Assembly: GCF_001302565.1 (NCBI RefSeq)
Contig: NZ_CP012750.1
Coordinates: 1,860,001 to 1,924,000, forward strand
Direction: 5' to 3'
Source of the DNA: Glutamicibacter halophytocola
GTDB taxonomy: Bacteria > Actinomycetota > Actinomycetes > Actinomycetales > Micrococcaceae
Length of the DNA stretch: 64,000 nucleotides
In this document: piece after piece, positions 49,557 to 62,595 of the stretch
Layout: every line of letters begins with the position of its first letter
Position numbering within the stretch: position 1 is the stretch's first letter
Notes under the pieces: generated by a model
The model's database searches: none
Told to the model about the DNA's origin: nothing
Seen by the model: only the letters and a program-made list of their open reading frames with translations
Position numbers and translations under genes: made by a program

Positions 49557-51514
49557 AGTACGCTGTCCGGGTCGATCGCGATATTCACCAGCGGATCCTT
49601 GGCCGCTGACATGCTTGATCTCAGGTGGCGCAGGGCGGTGGTGACCTCGTGGCCGTCGGCGTAGGAGAAGAACAGCACGTAGCGATGCTCAATCGGCGGG
49701 CCGTCGGTAACCGTCGGGCCATGGATATGCACGCGGGCGCGCGTGGGAACATCGAGCGCCGCGAGTAGGCGTTGCGCTCCCGGCCCGCTGATCACGGCAC
49801 TGCGCACGGCCGGCGGCAGCCCGACTTCGCGGCGCTCAGCCAGCTCGCGTTCGGCGAAGCTCGACGGGTCGTAGCGCACCAGGCTCGCACCGGCCGGGCT
49901 CGGATTGCCGGTAAGGACAACCACCCCGTCGCTGTTGGCCATGGAGGCCGCGGTAAACCACCGGGCGAGGACTTCTTCGGCGTTGCGCAGCGAGTCATGG
50001 GCAAGCATTTTGTCGGCGTCGAGCAGCAGCACCGCGCTGTAGCCGCCTTCAGCTATCGGTTCGACTCCCGGGGTGGCCACGATGAGCGCCGGTTTTCCGG
50101 GAACTTTTTCCACTGGCTTTGCTCCGGTGGAGGAAATAACAGCGACCTTCGGAAAGGCCAGGCCCAGTTCTTCGGCCGTGCGCTCGGCTCCGATGCTGGC
50201 AGCCCGGATCCTCGGCGAGCCGCAATTCTGGCAGCGGTAGTCATGGAACTGCTCGCCGCACCAGCGGCAAGCCACATGCGACTGCTTGCCGGCAATATGC
50301 AAAGGGCCCTGGCAGATGGTGCAACGAGCCAGCATGCGGCAATCCTGGCAGGATACCGCTGGCACAAATCCGGTCCGAGCCACCTGCACCAATACCGGGC
50401 CGGATTCCAATGCCTTCGTCGCTTCACGCCATGCCACGGACGGAATGCGGGCGCGAGCCAGCATCGGATCGCGCTCCAGCTCGAAGTCATTGGAGGTGGC
50501 GACGACCCGGGCGGTGTGCGCACGCAGCAAGCCACGTGGCAATTTCAGCTCGATGGCCCACTCGGTGGCAACCAGGCGTTGCGCTTCGACCGATCGCGAT
50601 GGCGCGGCGATCAGCAGCGAAATATCTGCCTGCGCACTGCGCAGCAGGGCCACTTCCCTGCTGTGCTGATAGGGAGCACGCTGTTCGCGATGCGATTGAT
50701 CGCCGTCCTGCCAGACGATCAGCAGTTCCAGATCCGGTACGTGGCACAGGGCCGCAGAACGGGTACCGATCACGATCTGGACCTTGCCGCCAATAGCGCG
50801 AAGGTAATTGCGGTATCTTGGCGTGGGCCCGTCATCGGCTTGCAAACGCGCATAGGATTCGGCCCCGTACTCTTCGTCCAGGTAGCCGCCGAGGATTTTC
50901 AGATCCCGGGCATCGGGGACGATCAGCAGGACGCGCTTGCCGCGCTCGAGTACCGGCCGGCAGGCATCCAAGAGGAACTTGGGCCAGAATCCGTCCACAT
51001 TGGGCACCCAGGTAGCGACGGCACGAAGCGTTTTGCCGGTGGCCCAGGCTTCCAGCGCCTGGGGGCCGTGCTCATAGAGTTCAAGCTGATTTGGCCCCTG
51101 GGGCAAATCAGGCTCAGTTGTTGGAAGTTCTTCTTTTTCGACCTTCGCGGCCCTGGCGGGCACGGCCGAGCGCACGACGTCCCACAGCGTCCCGGCATAT
51201 CGCGCGGCAATGTCGCTTGCCGCGGCAACGACCTCCGGGTAGAGCGCTACCTGGTCGCTGACGATCTTGGCCAGCGGCCGCAATTTCATCGGGGTGGCAT
51301 GGTCCTGGAGGATCTCGACGATGAATCCCGCCAATTGTTGCGGGCCAAAAGGAACCTTCACCCTGATCCCGGGCACCGCCTGCTGTTCCATCGAAGCCGG
51401 AACCTCGTAGTCGAACAACCGGTCCAGATGCGGGACGGAAGAATCAATCAGCACCCGGGCAACCCGCTTGATGCGGGTCGGCTCGGGTGCTGCGATGAGG
51501 GCATCTTGCTGCAC
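49553..51514 (-). CDS. priA: Primosomal protein N' (PriA), actinobacterial form without helicase motifs
   Basis: Replication-restart protein. The N-terminal 3' DNA-binding domain (VARVLIDSSVPHLDRLFDYEVP) and the zinc-binding cysteine cluster (CQDCRMLARCTICQG ... CRWCGEQFHDYRCQNCG) are present. No Walker A GxGKT/S motif occurs where the helicase should start, and no DEEH box is visible. That is typical of actinobacterial PriA, which is annotated as probable primosomal protein N'. Length is 653 aa. It starts 10 bases after metK on the same strand. Confidence 0.9.
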   Translation of the reverse strand: MQQDALIAAPEPTRIKRVARVLIDSSVPHLDRLFDYEVPASMEQQAVPGIRVKVPFGPQQLAGFIVEILQDHATPMKLRPLAKIVSDQVALYPEVVAAASDIAARYAGTLWDVVRSAVPARAAKVEKEELPTTEPDLPQGPNQLELYEHGPQALEAWATGKTLRAVATWVPNVDGFWPKFLLDACRPVLERGKRVLLIVPDARDLKILGGYLDEEYGAESYARLQADDGPTPRYRNYLRAIGGKVQIVIGTRSAALCHVPDLELLIVWQDGDQSHREQRAPYQHSREVALLRSAQADISLLIAAPSRSVEAQRLVATEWAIELKLPRGLLRAHTARVVATSNDFELERDPMLARARIPSVAWREATKALESGPVLVQVARTGFVPAVSCQDCRMLARCTICQGPLHIAGKQSHVACRWCGEQFHDYRCQNCGSPRIRAASIGAERTAEELGLAFPKVAVISSTGAKPVEKVPGKPALIVATPGVEPIAEGGYSAVLLLDADKMLAHDSLRNAEEVLARWFTAASMANSDGVVVLTGNPSPAGASLVRYDPSSFAERELAERREVGLPPAVRSAVISGPGAQRLLAALDVPTRARVHIHGPTVTDGPPIEHRYVLFFSYADGHEVTTALRHLRSSMSAAKDPLVNIAIDPDSVL

Positions 51515-51524
51515 TCGGCAGTTC

Positions 51525-52730
51525 CTAGGCGTTGAACCAGTTGCGCAATGCGTCGACTCGGTCCAGCTTCTCCCAGGTGAAGTCGTTGTCCTCGCGGCCG
51601 AAGTGGCCGTGGGCAGCGGTCTTGCGGTAGATCGGGCGTTTCAAGTCGAGGTCTTCGATGATGCCCAGCGGGCGCAGATCGAAGACTTCGTTGATGGCCT
51701 TGGTGATCTTGGCCGGATCCACGGTTTCGGTGCCGAAGGTCTCCACGTAGAGTCCAACAGGGTGTGCCACGCCGATCGCGTAGGCAACCTGGACTTCTGC
51801 ACGACGCGCCAGGCCGGCAGCGACGACGTTTTTCGCTACCCAGCGCATGGCGTAGGCGGCCGAACGGTCCACCTTCGATGGATCCTTGCCGGAGAACGCG
51901 CCGCCGCCGTGGCGTGCGAATCCGCCGTAGGTATCCACGATGATCTTGCGGCCGGTCAGGCCGGCGTCGCCCACCGGACCGCCGATGATGAAGGGACCCG
52001 AAGGGTTCAAGATGATCTTGGTGTTCGACACGTCCAAGCCGGAGCGCTCCAGGATGGGGGTGACGACCTCTTCGTGCAGGTCGGCCTTCAAGGTGGCCAA
52101 TTCGTATTCCGAAGCGTGCTGGCTGGACACCACTACGGTGTCCACGGAGACCGGCTGGTCGCCGTCGTAGCCGATGGTGACCTGGGTCTTGCCGTCCGGG
52201 CGCAGCAGCGGCATGCGGCCGTTCTTGCGCACCTGGGTCAGTCGCTCGGAAAGGCGGTGGGCCAAGAAGATCGGGGTCGGCATCAGCGACTCGGTCTCAT
52301 CCGAGGCATAGCCGAACATCAGCCCCTGGTCTCCCGCGCCCTGCAGGTCGCGAGGATCCTTGGCGGTGCCCTCGCGCGATTCCAGCGAGTTGAACACGCC
52401 GTCGTGGATTTCCTGGGACTGCTGGCCGATGGACACCGACACGCCGCAGCGTGCCCCGTCGAAGCCGTTCGCGGAGGAATCGTAGCCGATGTCCAGGATG
52501 GTCTTGCGGACGATCTCTGGGATCTCCACGTAGCCGTTGGTGGTCACCTCTCCTGCCACATGCACCAGGCCGGTGGTGGTCAGGGTCTCGACGGCGACCT
52601 TGGAGTCCGGATCCTGCGCCAGCATGGCGTCGAGGATCGCGTCCGAAATTTGATCGCAAATCTTGTCCGGGTGTCCCTCGGTTACGGATTCCGAGGTGAA
52701 GAGACGAAGTTCAGGGGTTGTTGAAGTCAC
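51525..52730 (-). CDS. metK: S-adenosylmethionine synthetase
   Basis: Makes S-adenosylmethionine from methionine and ATP. The 401-aa protein shows [21 protein letters not shown] in pieces at the start, [12 protein letters not shown] in the middle and [19 protein letters not shown] near 260, all diagnostic. GTG at 52730 has no ribosome site, but TAGAGT (52737-52742) ends 6 bases upstream, so a leaderless transcript is likely. I see no SAM riboswitch in the 77-base gap to coaBC. Confidence 0.96.
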   Translation of the reverse strand: MTSTTPELRLFTSESVTEGHPDKICDQISDAILDAMLAQDPDSKVAVETLTTTGLVHVAGEVTTNGYVEIPEIVRKTILDIGYDSSANGFDGARCGVSVSIGQQSQEIHDGVFNSLESREGTAKDPRDLQGAGDQGLMFGYASDETESLMPTPIFLAHRLSERLTQVRKNGRMPLLRPDGKTQVTIGYDGDQPVSVDTVVVSSQHASEYELATLKADLHEEVVTPILERSGLDVSNTKIILNPSGPFIIGGPVGDAGLTGRKIIVDTYGGFARHGGGAFSGKDPSKVDRSAAYAMRWVAKNVVAAGLARRAEVQVAYAIGVAHPVGLYVETFGTETVDPAKITKAINEVFDLRPLGIIEDLDLKRPIYRKTAAHGHFGREDNDFTWEKLDRVDALRNWFNA

Positions 52731-52736
52731 CTTTTT

Positions 52737-52742
52737 ACTCTA
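52737..52742 (-). promoter_or_regulatory. -10 box placed for a leaderless metK mRNA
   Basis: TAGAGT on the minus strand lies exactly 6 bases ahead of the metK GTG, so the G would be +1. The -35 region is weak. Confidence 0.4.
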
Positions 52743-52807
52743 TCTGGTCTGGTGGACCGTTAAGCAGTTGTTGCGACGATACGTGACTAAGCGCCCTATG
52801 GCGCAGC

Positions 52808-54034
52808 TCACGAGATGTCGCCTGCATGTCCTTTTATTGCATGGGAAATCTGTTCGATGACAACGCGGGCCACATCCAATTTGCTTCCGGCCGCTTGCAC
52901 CGCTTCGCTGCCGTCGGCAAAGAGCACCTGAATGGCGTTGGTTTCCTGGCCGAAGGTCAGCGTCGTGCCGACCTCGTTGACGACCAGCATTTCGCAGCCC
53001 TTGCGCCGCAGTTTCGCCCGGCCGTAGTCCAGCACCGTTCCCTGGTCATCTCCGGTCTCCGCGGCGAAGCCGACGATGAAGGGCGGCAGCTGCGCCTTGG
53101 TGCCGCGTTCCTGGACTATTTCTGCCAGGATGTCGGGGTTGCGCACCAGCTCGATCACCGGGGCTGAATGATCGTCGCGCTTTTTGATTTTCGAGTTTTC
53201 GATCGTCGCTGGCCGGAAGTCTGCAACTGCGGCATTCATGATGAGCACGTCCTTGCCCGGGGCGTGTTCGAAGACCGCCTCGCGCAGTTCAAGCGCGCTC
53301 GATGCGTGTATGAGGTTCACCCCATGCGGTGGCGGTACTTCCAGGTGCGTGGCGATCAGCGTGACCTCGGCCCCTGCCGCTCGTGCTGCTTCGGCCAGGG
53401 CAACACCCTGCCGGCCTGATGAGCGATTGCCCAGGAACCGCACCGGGTCCAGCGGTTCACGTGTGCCGCCAGCTGTAATCAGCACGGAGGTGCCGGCCAG
53501 GATCGGCTCGGAGAGCAAGTCCTGGATGGACGCGAAGATCTCTTCGGGCTCCGGCAATCGGCCGGGTCCGGAATCCTTTCCGGTCAGCCGCCCTGATGCC
53601 GGCTCAATGACGCGCACTCCACGTTCCCGCAAGGTGGCCACATTGTTGCGCGTTGCCGCGTGTTGCCACATTTCGGTGTGCATGGCCGGAGCCATGACGA
53701 CCGGTGCGCGGGTTGCCAGCAAGGTGCCGGTCAGCAGATCATCGGCGATCCCCGCCGAGGCCTTGGCCATGATGTCGGCCGTTGCCGGGACAACGAGCAC
53801 CAAGTCGGCTAATTGGCCCAGGCGCACATGATTCACGTTTTCGACCGCCTCGAAAACACTTGCGGTCACGGGGTTGCCCGATAGCGCCTCCCACGTGGCA
53901 ATTCCCACAAAGTTTTCTACATTGCTGGTTGGGATCACGTCGACGTGGTGCCCGGCTTCACGCAGCAAGCGCAACAGGAGAACAGACTTGTAGGCGGCAA
54001 TTCCTGCCGAGACGCCTAGGACGATTCGCTTCAC
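52808..54034 (-). CDS. coaBC: Bifunctional phosphopantothenoylcysteine decarboxylase/phosphopantothenate-cysteine ligase
   Basis: Two consecutive steps of coenzyme A synthesis. The N-terminal CoaC flavoprotein domain (about residues 1-185) starts VLGVSAGIAAYKSVLLLR and has the active-site region PAMHTEMW. The C-terminal CoaB ligase domain has VLITAGGTREPLDPVRFLGN and MNAAVADFRP, and ends with KLDVARVVIEQI. Length is 408 aa. It follows rpoZ, the standard gmk-rpoZ-coaBC-metK-priA order. Confidence 0.96.
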   Translation of the reverse strand: MKRIVLGVSAGIAAYKSVLLLRLLREAGHHVDVIPTSNVENFVGIATWEALSGNPVTASVFEAVENVNHVRLGQLADLVLVVPATADIMAKASAGIADDLLTGTLLATRAPVVMAPAMHTEMWQHAATRNNVATLRERGVRVIEPASGRLTGKDSGPGRLPEPEEIFASIQDLLSEPILAGTSVLITAGGTREPLDPVRFLGNRSSGRQGVALAEAARAAGAEVTLIATHLEVPPPHGVNLIHASSALELREAVFEHAPGKDVLIMNAAVADFRPATIENSKIKKRDDHSAPVIELVRNPDILAEIVQERGTKAQLPPFIVGFAAETGDDQGTVLDYGRAKLRRKGCEMLVVNEVGTTLTFGQETNAIQVLFADGSEAVQAAGSKLDVARVVIEQISHAIKGHAGDIS

Positions 54035-54148
54035 GAAGTACTTCCTCGAAGTTTTCTGTGCGGTGAGAACTCAACAAAAACTATCGGCCCTGCCATAACC
54101 GGCAGGCCGGGGTTGAGATCTTGATTAAAGGTGCTTAACGAAAAAGAA

Positions 54149-54167
54149 GGCGCCCGATCAGGGCGCC
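54149..54167 (-). terminator. Terminator after rpoZ
   Basis: GGCGCCC (54149-54155) pairs with GGGCGCC (54161-54167) around GATCA. The minus-strand side continues into TTCTTTTTCG. It separates rpoZ from coaBC by termination or attenuation. Confidence 0.85.
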
Positions 54168-54177
54168 GACTTTTCGA

Positions 54178-54438
54178 TTAGTCCTCGATGGCCTCGGCCG
54201 GAGTAACCTTCAACAGGCTCTCGTCCAGCTCGCGCAAGGCGATGGTCAGTGGCTTTTCGTTCAGCTTGGTTTCAACCAGTGGGCCTACGTATTCGAAAAG
54301 GCCTTCGTTGAGCTGGGCGTAGTACGCGTTGATCTGGCGTGCGCGCTTAGCCGAATTGAGCACGATGGCGTACTTCGAGTCGTTGGTCTCAAGCAACGAG
54401 TCGATCGATGGGTTAATGATTCCCTCTGGGTTGGACAC
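54178..54438 (-). CDS. rpoZ: RNA polymerase omega subunit
   Basis: Small subunit that helps assemble and stabilise RNA polymerase. The 86-aa protein has the conserved [24 protein letters not shown] segment (in pieces) and IALRELDE near the C-terminus. GTG at 54438 has AGGGAG upstream. It starts 8 bases after the gmk stop. Confidence 0.94.
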   Translation of the reverse strand: MSNPEGIINPSIDSLLETNDSKYAIVLNSAKRARQINAYYAQLNEGLFEYVGPLVETKLNEKPLTIALRELDESLLKVTPAEAIED

Positions 54439-54446
54439 AGGACTCC

Positions 54447-55013
54447 CTATTTGTCGTTCTTTAGCCCCATGAGGGCTACAAGCTCTTCGGCGGCACGTGC
54501 AACATCGTCGTTAACGATGGTCACGTCGAATTCTGATTCCGCCGCAAGTTCTAGTTTAGCGGTTTCTAGGCGGCGCTGCTGCTCCTCGGGCGATTCAGTG
54601 CCGCGCCCAACAAGCCGGCGCACCAATTCTTCCCACGATGGTGGTGCCAAAAAGACGAATTTTGCTTCCGGCATCGATTCCTTGACCTGGCGGGCACCTT
54701 GCAGGTCAATCTCCAGCAGAACTTTTTTGCCTTCTGCTACCGCATCCTCGACCGTCGAGCGGATCGTGCCGTAGCTGTTCTGGCCGTGGACGACAGCCCA
54801 CTCCAGCATCTGGCCTTCCTCGACTAGCTCATGGAAACGTTCCGGGCCCACAAAGAAGTAGTGGACTCCGTCCTGTTCCCCTGGTCGTGCGTTTCGGGTC
54901 GTCGCCGACACCGAGAGCCAGACATCTGGATAATTATCACGGATATAGGTGGAGACGGTGCCCTTACCTACTGCCGTGGGGCCGGCTAGAACAGTTACCG
55001 ACGCAGCGGTCAT
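54447..55013 (-). CDS. gmk: Guanylate kinase
   Basis: Converts GMP to GDP, a step in nucleotide supply and recycling. The P-loop is [12 protein letters not shown] (about residues 9-20). The GMP-binding part has [20 protein letters not shown], and the lid region [17 protein letters not shown] follows. Length is 188 aa. It starts 3 bases after mihF, the classic actinobacterial mihF-gmk-rpoZ unit. Confidence 0.96.
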   Translation of the reverse strand: MTAASVTVLAGPTAVGKGTVSTYIRDNYPDVWLSVSATTRNARPGEQDGVHYFFVGPERFHELVEEGQMLEWAVVHGQNSYGTIRSTVEDAVAEGKKVLLEIDLQGARQVKESMPEAKFVFLAPPSWEELVRRLVGRGTESPEEQQRRLETAKLELAAESEFDVTIVNDDVARAAEELVALMGLKNDK

Positions 55014-55016
55014 TGA

Positions 55017-55352
55017 CTACACTTTCGTTTTTGGCGGGCTTTGCTTGAAGTGCTCGGTGATTGCGGTGCGCTGTTTGCGGCCCAATCCGCGCAGGCGGCG
55101 TGATGGTGAAATGCCAAGGCGCTCCAGCAAGTTAGCCGCGCGTACTTCGCCTACGCCCGGCACCGATTCCAGAAGGTCCATGACACGCATGCGTCCCACG
55201 GCTTCATCTTCGTATACCAAGTCTAGTACCTCGGTGATGGAAATTTTGCCGGCGCTGAACTCCGCCTTGATTTCCGCACGACGTGTGCGAGCAGCAAGGG
55301 CTTTGGCGCGGGCCCGGATACGATCTTCGTCAGAGAGTTCTCGCAGTACCAT
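55017..55352 (-). CDS. mihF: Integration host factor, actinobacterial type
   Basis: Nucleoid-associated DNA-binding protein specific to actinobacteria, unrelated to the alpha/beta IHF of proteobacteria. The conserved core is VGRMRVMDLLESVPGVGEVR, a helix-hairpin-helix-like DNA-binding part, followed by ANLLERLGISPSRRLRGLG. Length is 111 aa. ATG at 55352 follows AAGGATG. A strong hairpin separates it from pyrF upstream, and a TTTGAA-N17-TAGCCT pair is a candidate promoter. Confidence 0.93.
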   Translation of the reverse strand: MVLRELSDEDRIRARAKALAARTRRAEIKAEFSAGKISITEVLDLVYEDEAVGRMRVMDLLESVPGVGEVRAANLLERLGISPSRRLRGLGRKQRTAITEHFKQSPPKTKV

Positions 55353-55430
55353 CGTTCAGCCATCCTTAATGTGTAATTGACTAAGGCTATGTTGAGAAAC
55401 ATAGCTTTCAAACGCTGCTTTTGCAAGACT

Positions 55431-55475
55431 AAACGCGTTGTGGCTACCAGAAACTCTAGTAGCCACAACGCGTTT
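55431..55475 (-). terminator. Terminator after pyrF
   Basis: A perfect 17-bp stem (55431-55447 with 55459-55475) with an 11-base loop that itself can pair AGA/TCT. It lies 22 bases after the pyrF stop and ends the pyrimidine operon before mihF. The following T run is poor. Confidence 0.82.
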
Positions 55476-55497
55476 CTGTCACTAAGCGGAATTTTCG

Positions 55498-56332
55498 CTA
55501 GCCGGCGGCGATCAATTCATCGCGAACCCTCAGCGCTTTCTCACGAAGCGCCGCTACATTCGGCCCCTCTTTCAAAACATCGCGGCTGCTCGTGCCGAGC
55601 ACCTGCGAGTAGCTCGAGGCGAATGACCTGGCGATATCAATGGCTGTGGCACCCTGCGCACCCAGTCCAGGTGTCAGCAGCGGCGCCTTGCTCGCCTTCA
55701 GGTCGATTCCCAGCTTCTCAGGCGCGTCGCCGATCGTTGCTCCGACGACAAGCCCAACGTGGCCTAAATCTTCTGCAGCAGAATTTTCTGCGGTGACTTG
55801 GTCGATAATAGATTTAGCAACCGAGTTTTCACCGCCGACGTGCTGCACGGATGGCCCTTCCGGGTTGGAAGTCAGCCCGAGAACGAACACGCCCCTGCCA
55901 GTGGCGGCAGCCAGATCCAGCGCCGGCCGCAAGGACTCGTAGCCCAAATATGGGCTGAGAGTCACAGCGTCCGAAGCCAGCGGAGAGCGGTCATCAAGCC
56001 ACGCGGTCGCATAGGCGGCCATGGTCGAACCGATATCTCCGCGCTTCGCATCGGCCAAGGTCAGCAGGCCAGCGGACTTGGCAGCAGCCAAGGTCTCTTC
56101 CAGCACCGCAAATCCGGCCGAGCCAAAGCGCTCATACAGGGCAACCTGCGGCTTGAGAATTGCCGCGGCGCCAACCATTGCCTCGACGACGGTCAGTGAG
56201 AAAGATCGCACGCCTTCGGCCGTGTCGTCCAGTCCCCAGGCTTCCAGCAACGCGGGGTGCGGGTCGATCCCCACACACAGCGGGCCGGAAGCCTGCATGG
56301 CCGAACGCAGCCGTTCGCCAAATGGGATCGGG

Positions 56333-56340
<8 letters not shown>
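55498..56340 (-). CDS. pyrF: Orotidine 5'-phosphate decarboxylase
   Basis: Last step of UMP synthesis. The active-site Lys/Asp array is seen as [17 protein letters not shown], typical of the longer actinobacterial type 2 enzyme (280 aa). [16 protein letters not shown] and [10 protein letters not shown] also match. Its ATG overlaps the carB stop by 8 bases, so it is the final gene of the pyrR-B-C-PH-carA-carB-pyrF operon. Confidence 0.95.
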
Positions 56341-59610
<3,270 letters not shown>

Positions 59611-59611
<1 letters not shown>

Positions 59612-60780
59612 TACTTGCTGTCCTTTTCTGCGGCGGAATCCAACGCGGTGATGAAGCGGTCAAAGAGGTAGGCGGCATCGTGGGGGCCAGATGCCGCTTC
59701 TGGGTGGTACTGCACGGAGAAGGCCGGGATGTCCAGGCAGTTCAGGCCTTCGACCACGCGGTCGTTGAGCGAGAAGTGCGAAACCTCCACCTTGCCGAAG
59801 CGCTCGACCGGTGCGGTCAGTTCGCCCTCGATCGGGGCGTCCACGGCGAAACCGTGGTTCTGGCTGGTGATTTCCACCCGGCCGGTGGCCTTGTCCATCA
59901 CCGGCTGGTTGATCCCGCGGTGGCCGAAGCGCAGCTTGTAGGTCTCAAAGCCCAGGGCGCGGCCGAGCATCTGGTTGCCGAAGCAGATGCCGAAGTATGG
60001 CAGGCCGGCGTCGAGCACCGAGCGGACCAGTTCCACCTGCTTGGTGGCGGTGGCAGGATCGCCCGGGCCGTTGGAGAAGAACACGCCGTTCGCGCCGGTG
60101 GCCTTGATATCCTCCAGGGTCGCATCGTGCGGCAGCACGTGCACGCGCAGGCCGCGTTCGGCCAGGCGGTGCGGGGTCATCGACTTCATGCCCAGGTCGA
60201 TCGCGGCCACGGTGTGCTTGGCAGCGCCCTCGTAGCCGTGGTCGGACGGCTCGACGATGTAGGCCGAATCCACCGAAACTTCGGCGGAGATGTTCCGGCC
60301 GGCCATCGATGGCTGGGCCTTGACGATCTCGATCAGCTCGGCATCGGACTTCGCTGCGGCCTCGCCGGAGAACACGCCGGACTTCATGGCGCCGGCTTCG
60401 CGCAGGTGGCGGGTCAGGGCGCGGGTGTCCACGCCGCGGATGCCCACGATGCCGTATTCCTTCAGATCCTCATCCAAGGTGCGCTCGCTGCGCCAGTTGC
60501 TCGGACGGCGGGCGGCGTCGCGCACCACGTAGCCGGCGGCCCACATCCGGGTGGACTCCGGGTCTTGCGAGTTCACGCCGGTGTTGCCCACGTGCGGGAA
60601 GGTCTGCACGATGATCTGGTGCGCGTAGGAAGGGTCAGTCAGGGTTTCCTGGTAGCCGGTCATGCCGGTGGTGAAGACTGCTTCACCCAGGGTAGTGCCC
60701 ACGGCGCCATAGCTGCGCCCGCGGAAGATGCGGCCATCTTCGAGTACCAACACGGCTGGTAGGTTGCTCAGGGAATTCAC
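59611..60780 (-). CDS. carA: Carbamoyl phosphate synthetase, small subunit
   Basis: Glutamine amidotransferase subunit that hydrolyses glutamine and passes ammonia to CarB. The N-terminal CPSase domain has [17 protein letters not shown] and [16 protein letters not shown]; the class I amidotransferase domain has the catalytic Cys in [12 protein letters not shown] and the His-Glu pair in [11 protein letters not shown]. Length is 389 aa. It abuts the PH-like gene upstream and carB downstream. Confidence 0.97.
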
Positions 60781-61287
60781 TTATTTGTCTCCTGCTCGGC
60801 TTACGTCGCCATGCGACGCCAGCAACTGATAAATCTTGGGGGTGTCCTCGGAGAACCGGGGACGGAATCCGGTGTCGAAATTGAAGCCTTCACGATTCCA
60901 GCTGATCACGATCAGCCCGTTCTTCTCGACAAATTTGCCGATCATCCCGTTCGATCGCCTGACCGCATCGAAGTGCTCCCATGGAATGTGCACATCGCGG
61001 CTGCCCGGCCTGACCAGATGCACACCGCTCGCCCCGAGTTCCAAGGTGGCGTTGGTGCGCACTCCCAGATCGTGCACGGCAATGCGATCGAGCCAGTCGT
61101 CGAACTTCGTGGTGGCCACGTACATTCCGCTGAAGCTGTGTTCGATCGAATCCTCGAAGGCCTCAAAGGGCTCGGGGATCTGCGCCTGGCGGGCCTTGAG
61201 GTTCCGCCAGCCGATCAGGATCAGCGAGATTCCGGCGATGATAACCAGAATCGTGATGATGACCGGGCCGAGTGCTCCCTCAGGCAT
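60781..61287 (-). CDS. PH-like domain membrane protein in the pyrimidine operon
   Basis: Conserved actinobacterial membrane protein of unknown function found between pyrC and carA. An N-terminal helix (GPVIITILVIIAGISLILIG, about residues 6-25) anchors a cytosolic PH-like domain of about 130 residues with LELGASGVHLVRPG, VHIPWEHFDAVRR and GLIVISWNREG. ATG at 61287 (168 aa) has AAGGGCGG upstream and overlaps the pyrC stop by 8 bases; an ATG at 61317 lies deeper in pyrC. Its place in the operon suggests a link to nucleotide metabolism, but none is shown. Confidence 0.82.
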   Translation of the reverse strand: MPEGALGPVIITILVIIAGISLILIGWRNLKARQAQIPEPFEAFEDSIEHSFSGMYVATTKFDDWLDRIAVHDLGVRTNATLELGASGVHLVRPGSRDVHIPWEHFDAVRRSNGMIGKFVEKNGLIVISWNREGFNFDTGFRPRFSEDTPKIYQLLASHGDVSRAGDK

Positions 61288-62584
61288 GGGCCGCCCTTGG
61301 GGTTGCCAGCTGGCCATCGAGCACCGTGGGGTGGCCGTGGAAGAAGGTCGCGCGCACCGCTCCAGGAAGCTGCATGCCGGCGAACGGCGAATTGCGGCCC
61401 TTGGTGGCCATGGCCGAGGGATCCACCGTCCAGCGGGCGGCCGGGTCCACGAGGGCCAGGTTGGCTGGCTCCCCCACGGCGATCGGGCGGCCCTGGTCGG
61501 AAACGCGGCCGATCTGCGCCGGAACTTCGGAGGTGATGCGGGCGACGTCGGCCCAGTCCAGCAGCCCGGTGTCCACCAGCGTGTGCTGGACGATGGACAG
61601 GGCGGTTTCCAGTCCGGTCATGCCCATGGCGGCAGCCCCCCATTCGCAGTCCTTGGACTCGGAAGGGTGCGGTGCGTGGTCGGTGCCGATCACGTCGATG
61701 GTGCCATCGGCGACGCCGGCGCGCAGGGCCTGAACATCGGCTTCGCGGCGCAGCGGCGGGTTGACCTTGTAGACCGGGTCGAAGGTGCGCACCAGCTCAT
61801 CGGTGAGCAGCAGGTGGTGCGGGGTGACCTCGGCGGTGACGTTGATTCCGCGCGCCTTGGCCCAGCGGATGATTTCCACCGAACCGGCGGTGGAGACGTG
61901 GCACACGTGCAGGCGGGCGCCGACGTGCTCGGCCAGCAGCACGTCGCGGGCGATGATCGACTCCTCGGCGACCGCTGGCCAGCCCGGCATGCCCAGGATC
62001 GAGGAGACTTCGCCCTCGTTCATCTGGGCGCCTTCGGTCAGCCGCGGCTCCTGGGCGTGCTGGGCGATGACCCCGTCGAAGGCCTTCACGTATTCCAGGG
62101 CGCGGCGCATCAGCAGCGGGTCCCAGACGCAGATGCCGTCATCGGAGAACATCTTGACCTGGGCGCGCGAGTCGGCCATGGCGCCGATTTCGCTCAGCTG
62201 CTTGCCGGCCAGGCCCACGGTGACCGCGCCGACCGGGCGGACATCCACCCATCCGGCCTTGCGGCCCAGCTCGTAGACCTGCTCGACCACGCCGGCGGTA
62301 TCGGCCACCGGGGTGGAGTTGGCCATGGCGTGCACCGCGGTGTAGCCGCCCTTGGCCGCAGCCTGGGAACCGGTTTCCACGGTTTCGGCATCTTCGCGGC
62401 CCGGTTCGCGCAAGTGGGTGTGGGTATCAACGAGCCCTGGCAGCAGCACGAGATTCTTCGCGTCAACCACCTGGACGTCGCCGCTGGCTTCGATGGAGCC
62501 GATCTGGGCGATCTTCCCGTCGACGATCAGCACGTCCTGGGCTTCGCCGCCGAGGATGGCGGCCTGTTGGATCAAGTAGTTCAT
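61280..62584 (-). CDS. pyrC: Dihydroorotase
   Basis: Third step of de novo pyrimidine synthesis: cyclises carbamoyl aspartate to dihydroorotate. The zinc-binding DTHTHLREPG (about residues 54-63) identifies class I dihydroorotase. Other metal-site segments are VIAQHAQEP, LHVCHVSTAGS and GTDHAPHP. Length is 434 aa. It lies 11 bases after pyrB on the same strand. Confidence 0.96.
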   Translation of the reverse strand: MNYLIQQAAILGGEAQDVLIVDGKIAQIGSIEASGDVQVVDAKNLVLLPGLVDTHTHLREPGREDAETVETGSQAAAKGGYTAVHAMANSTPVADTAGVVEQVYELGRKAGWVDVRPVGAVTVGLAGKQLSEIGAMADSRAQVKMFSDDGICVWDPLLMRRALEYVKAFDGVIAQHAQEPRLTEGAQMNEGEVSSILGMPGWPAVAEESIIARDVLLAEHVGARLHVCHVSTAGSVEIIRWAKARGINVTAEVTPHHLLLTDELVRTFDPVYKVNPPLRREADVQALRAGVADGTIDVIGTDHAPHPSESKDCEWGAAAMGMTGLETALSIVQHTLVDTGLLDWADVARITSEVPAQIGRVSDQGRPIAVGEPANLALVDPAARWTVDPSAMATKGRNSPFAGMQLPGAVRATFFHGHPTVLDGQLATPRAAHA

Positions 62585-62595
62585 GGGTTCTTCTT

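Noticed and set aside
52731..52807. Possible SAM riboswitch ahead of metK
   Set aside because: The gap is only 77 bases and shows no SAM-type fold; a -10 box directly before the start argues for no leader at all.
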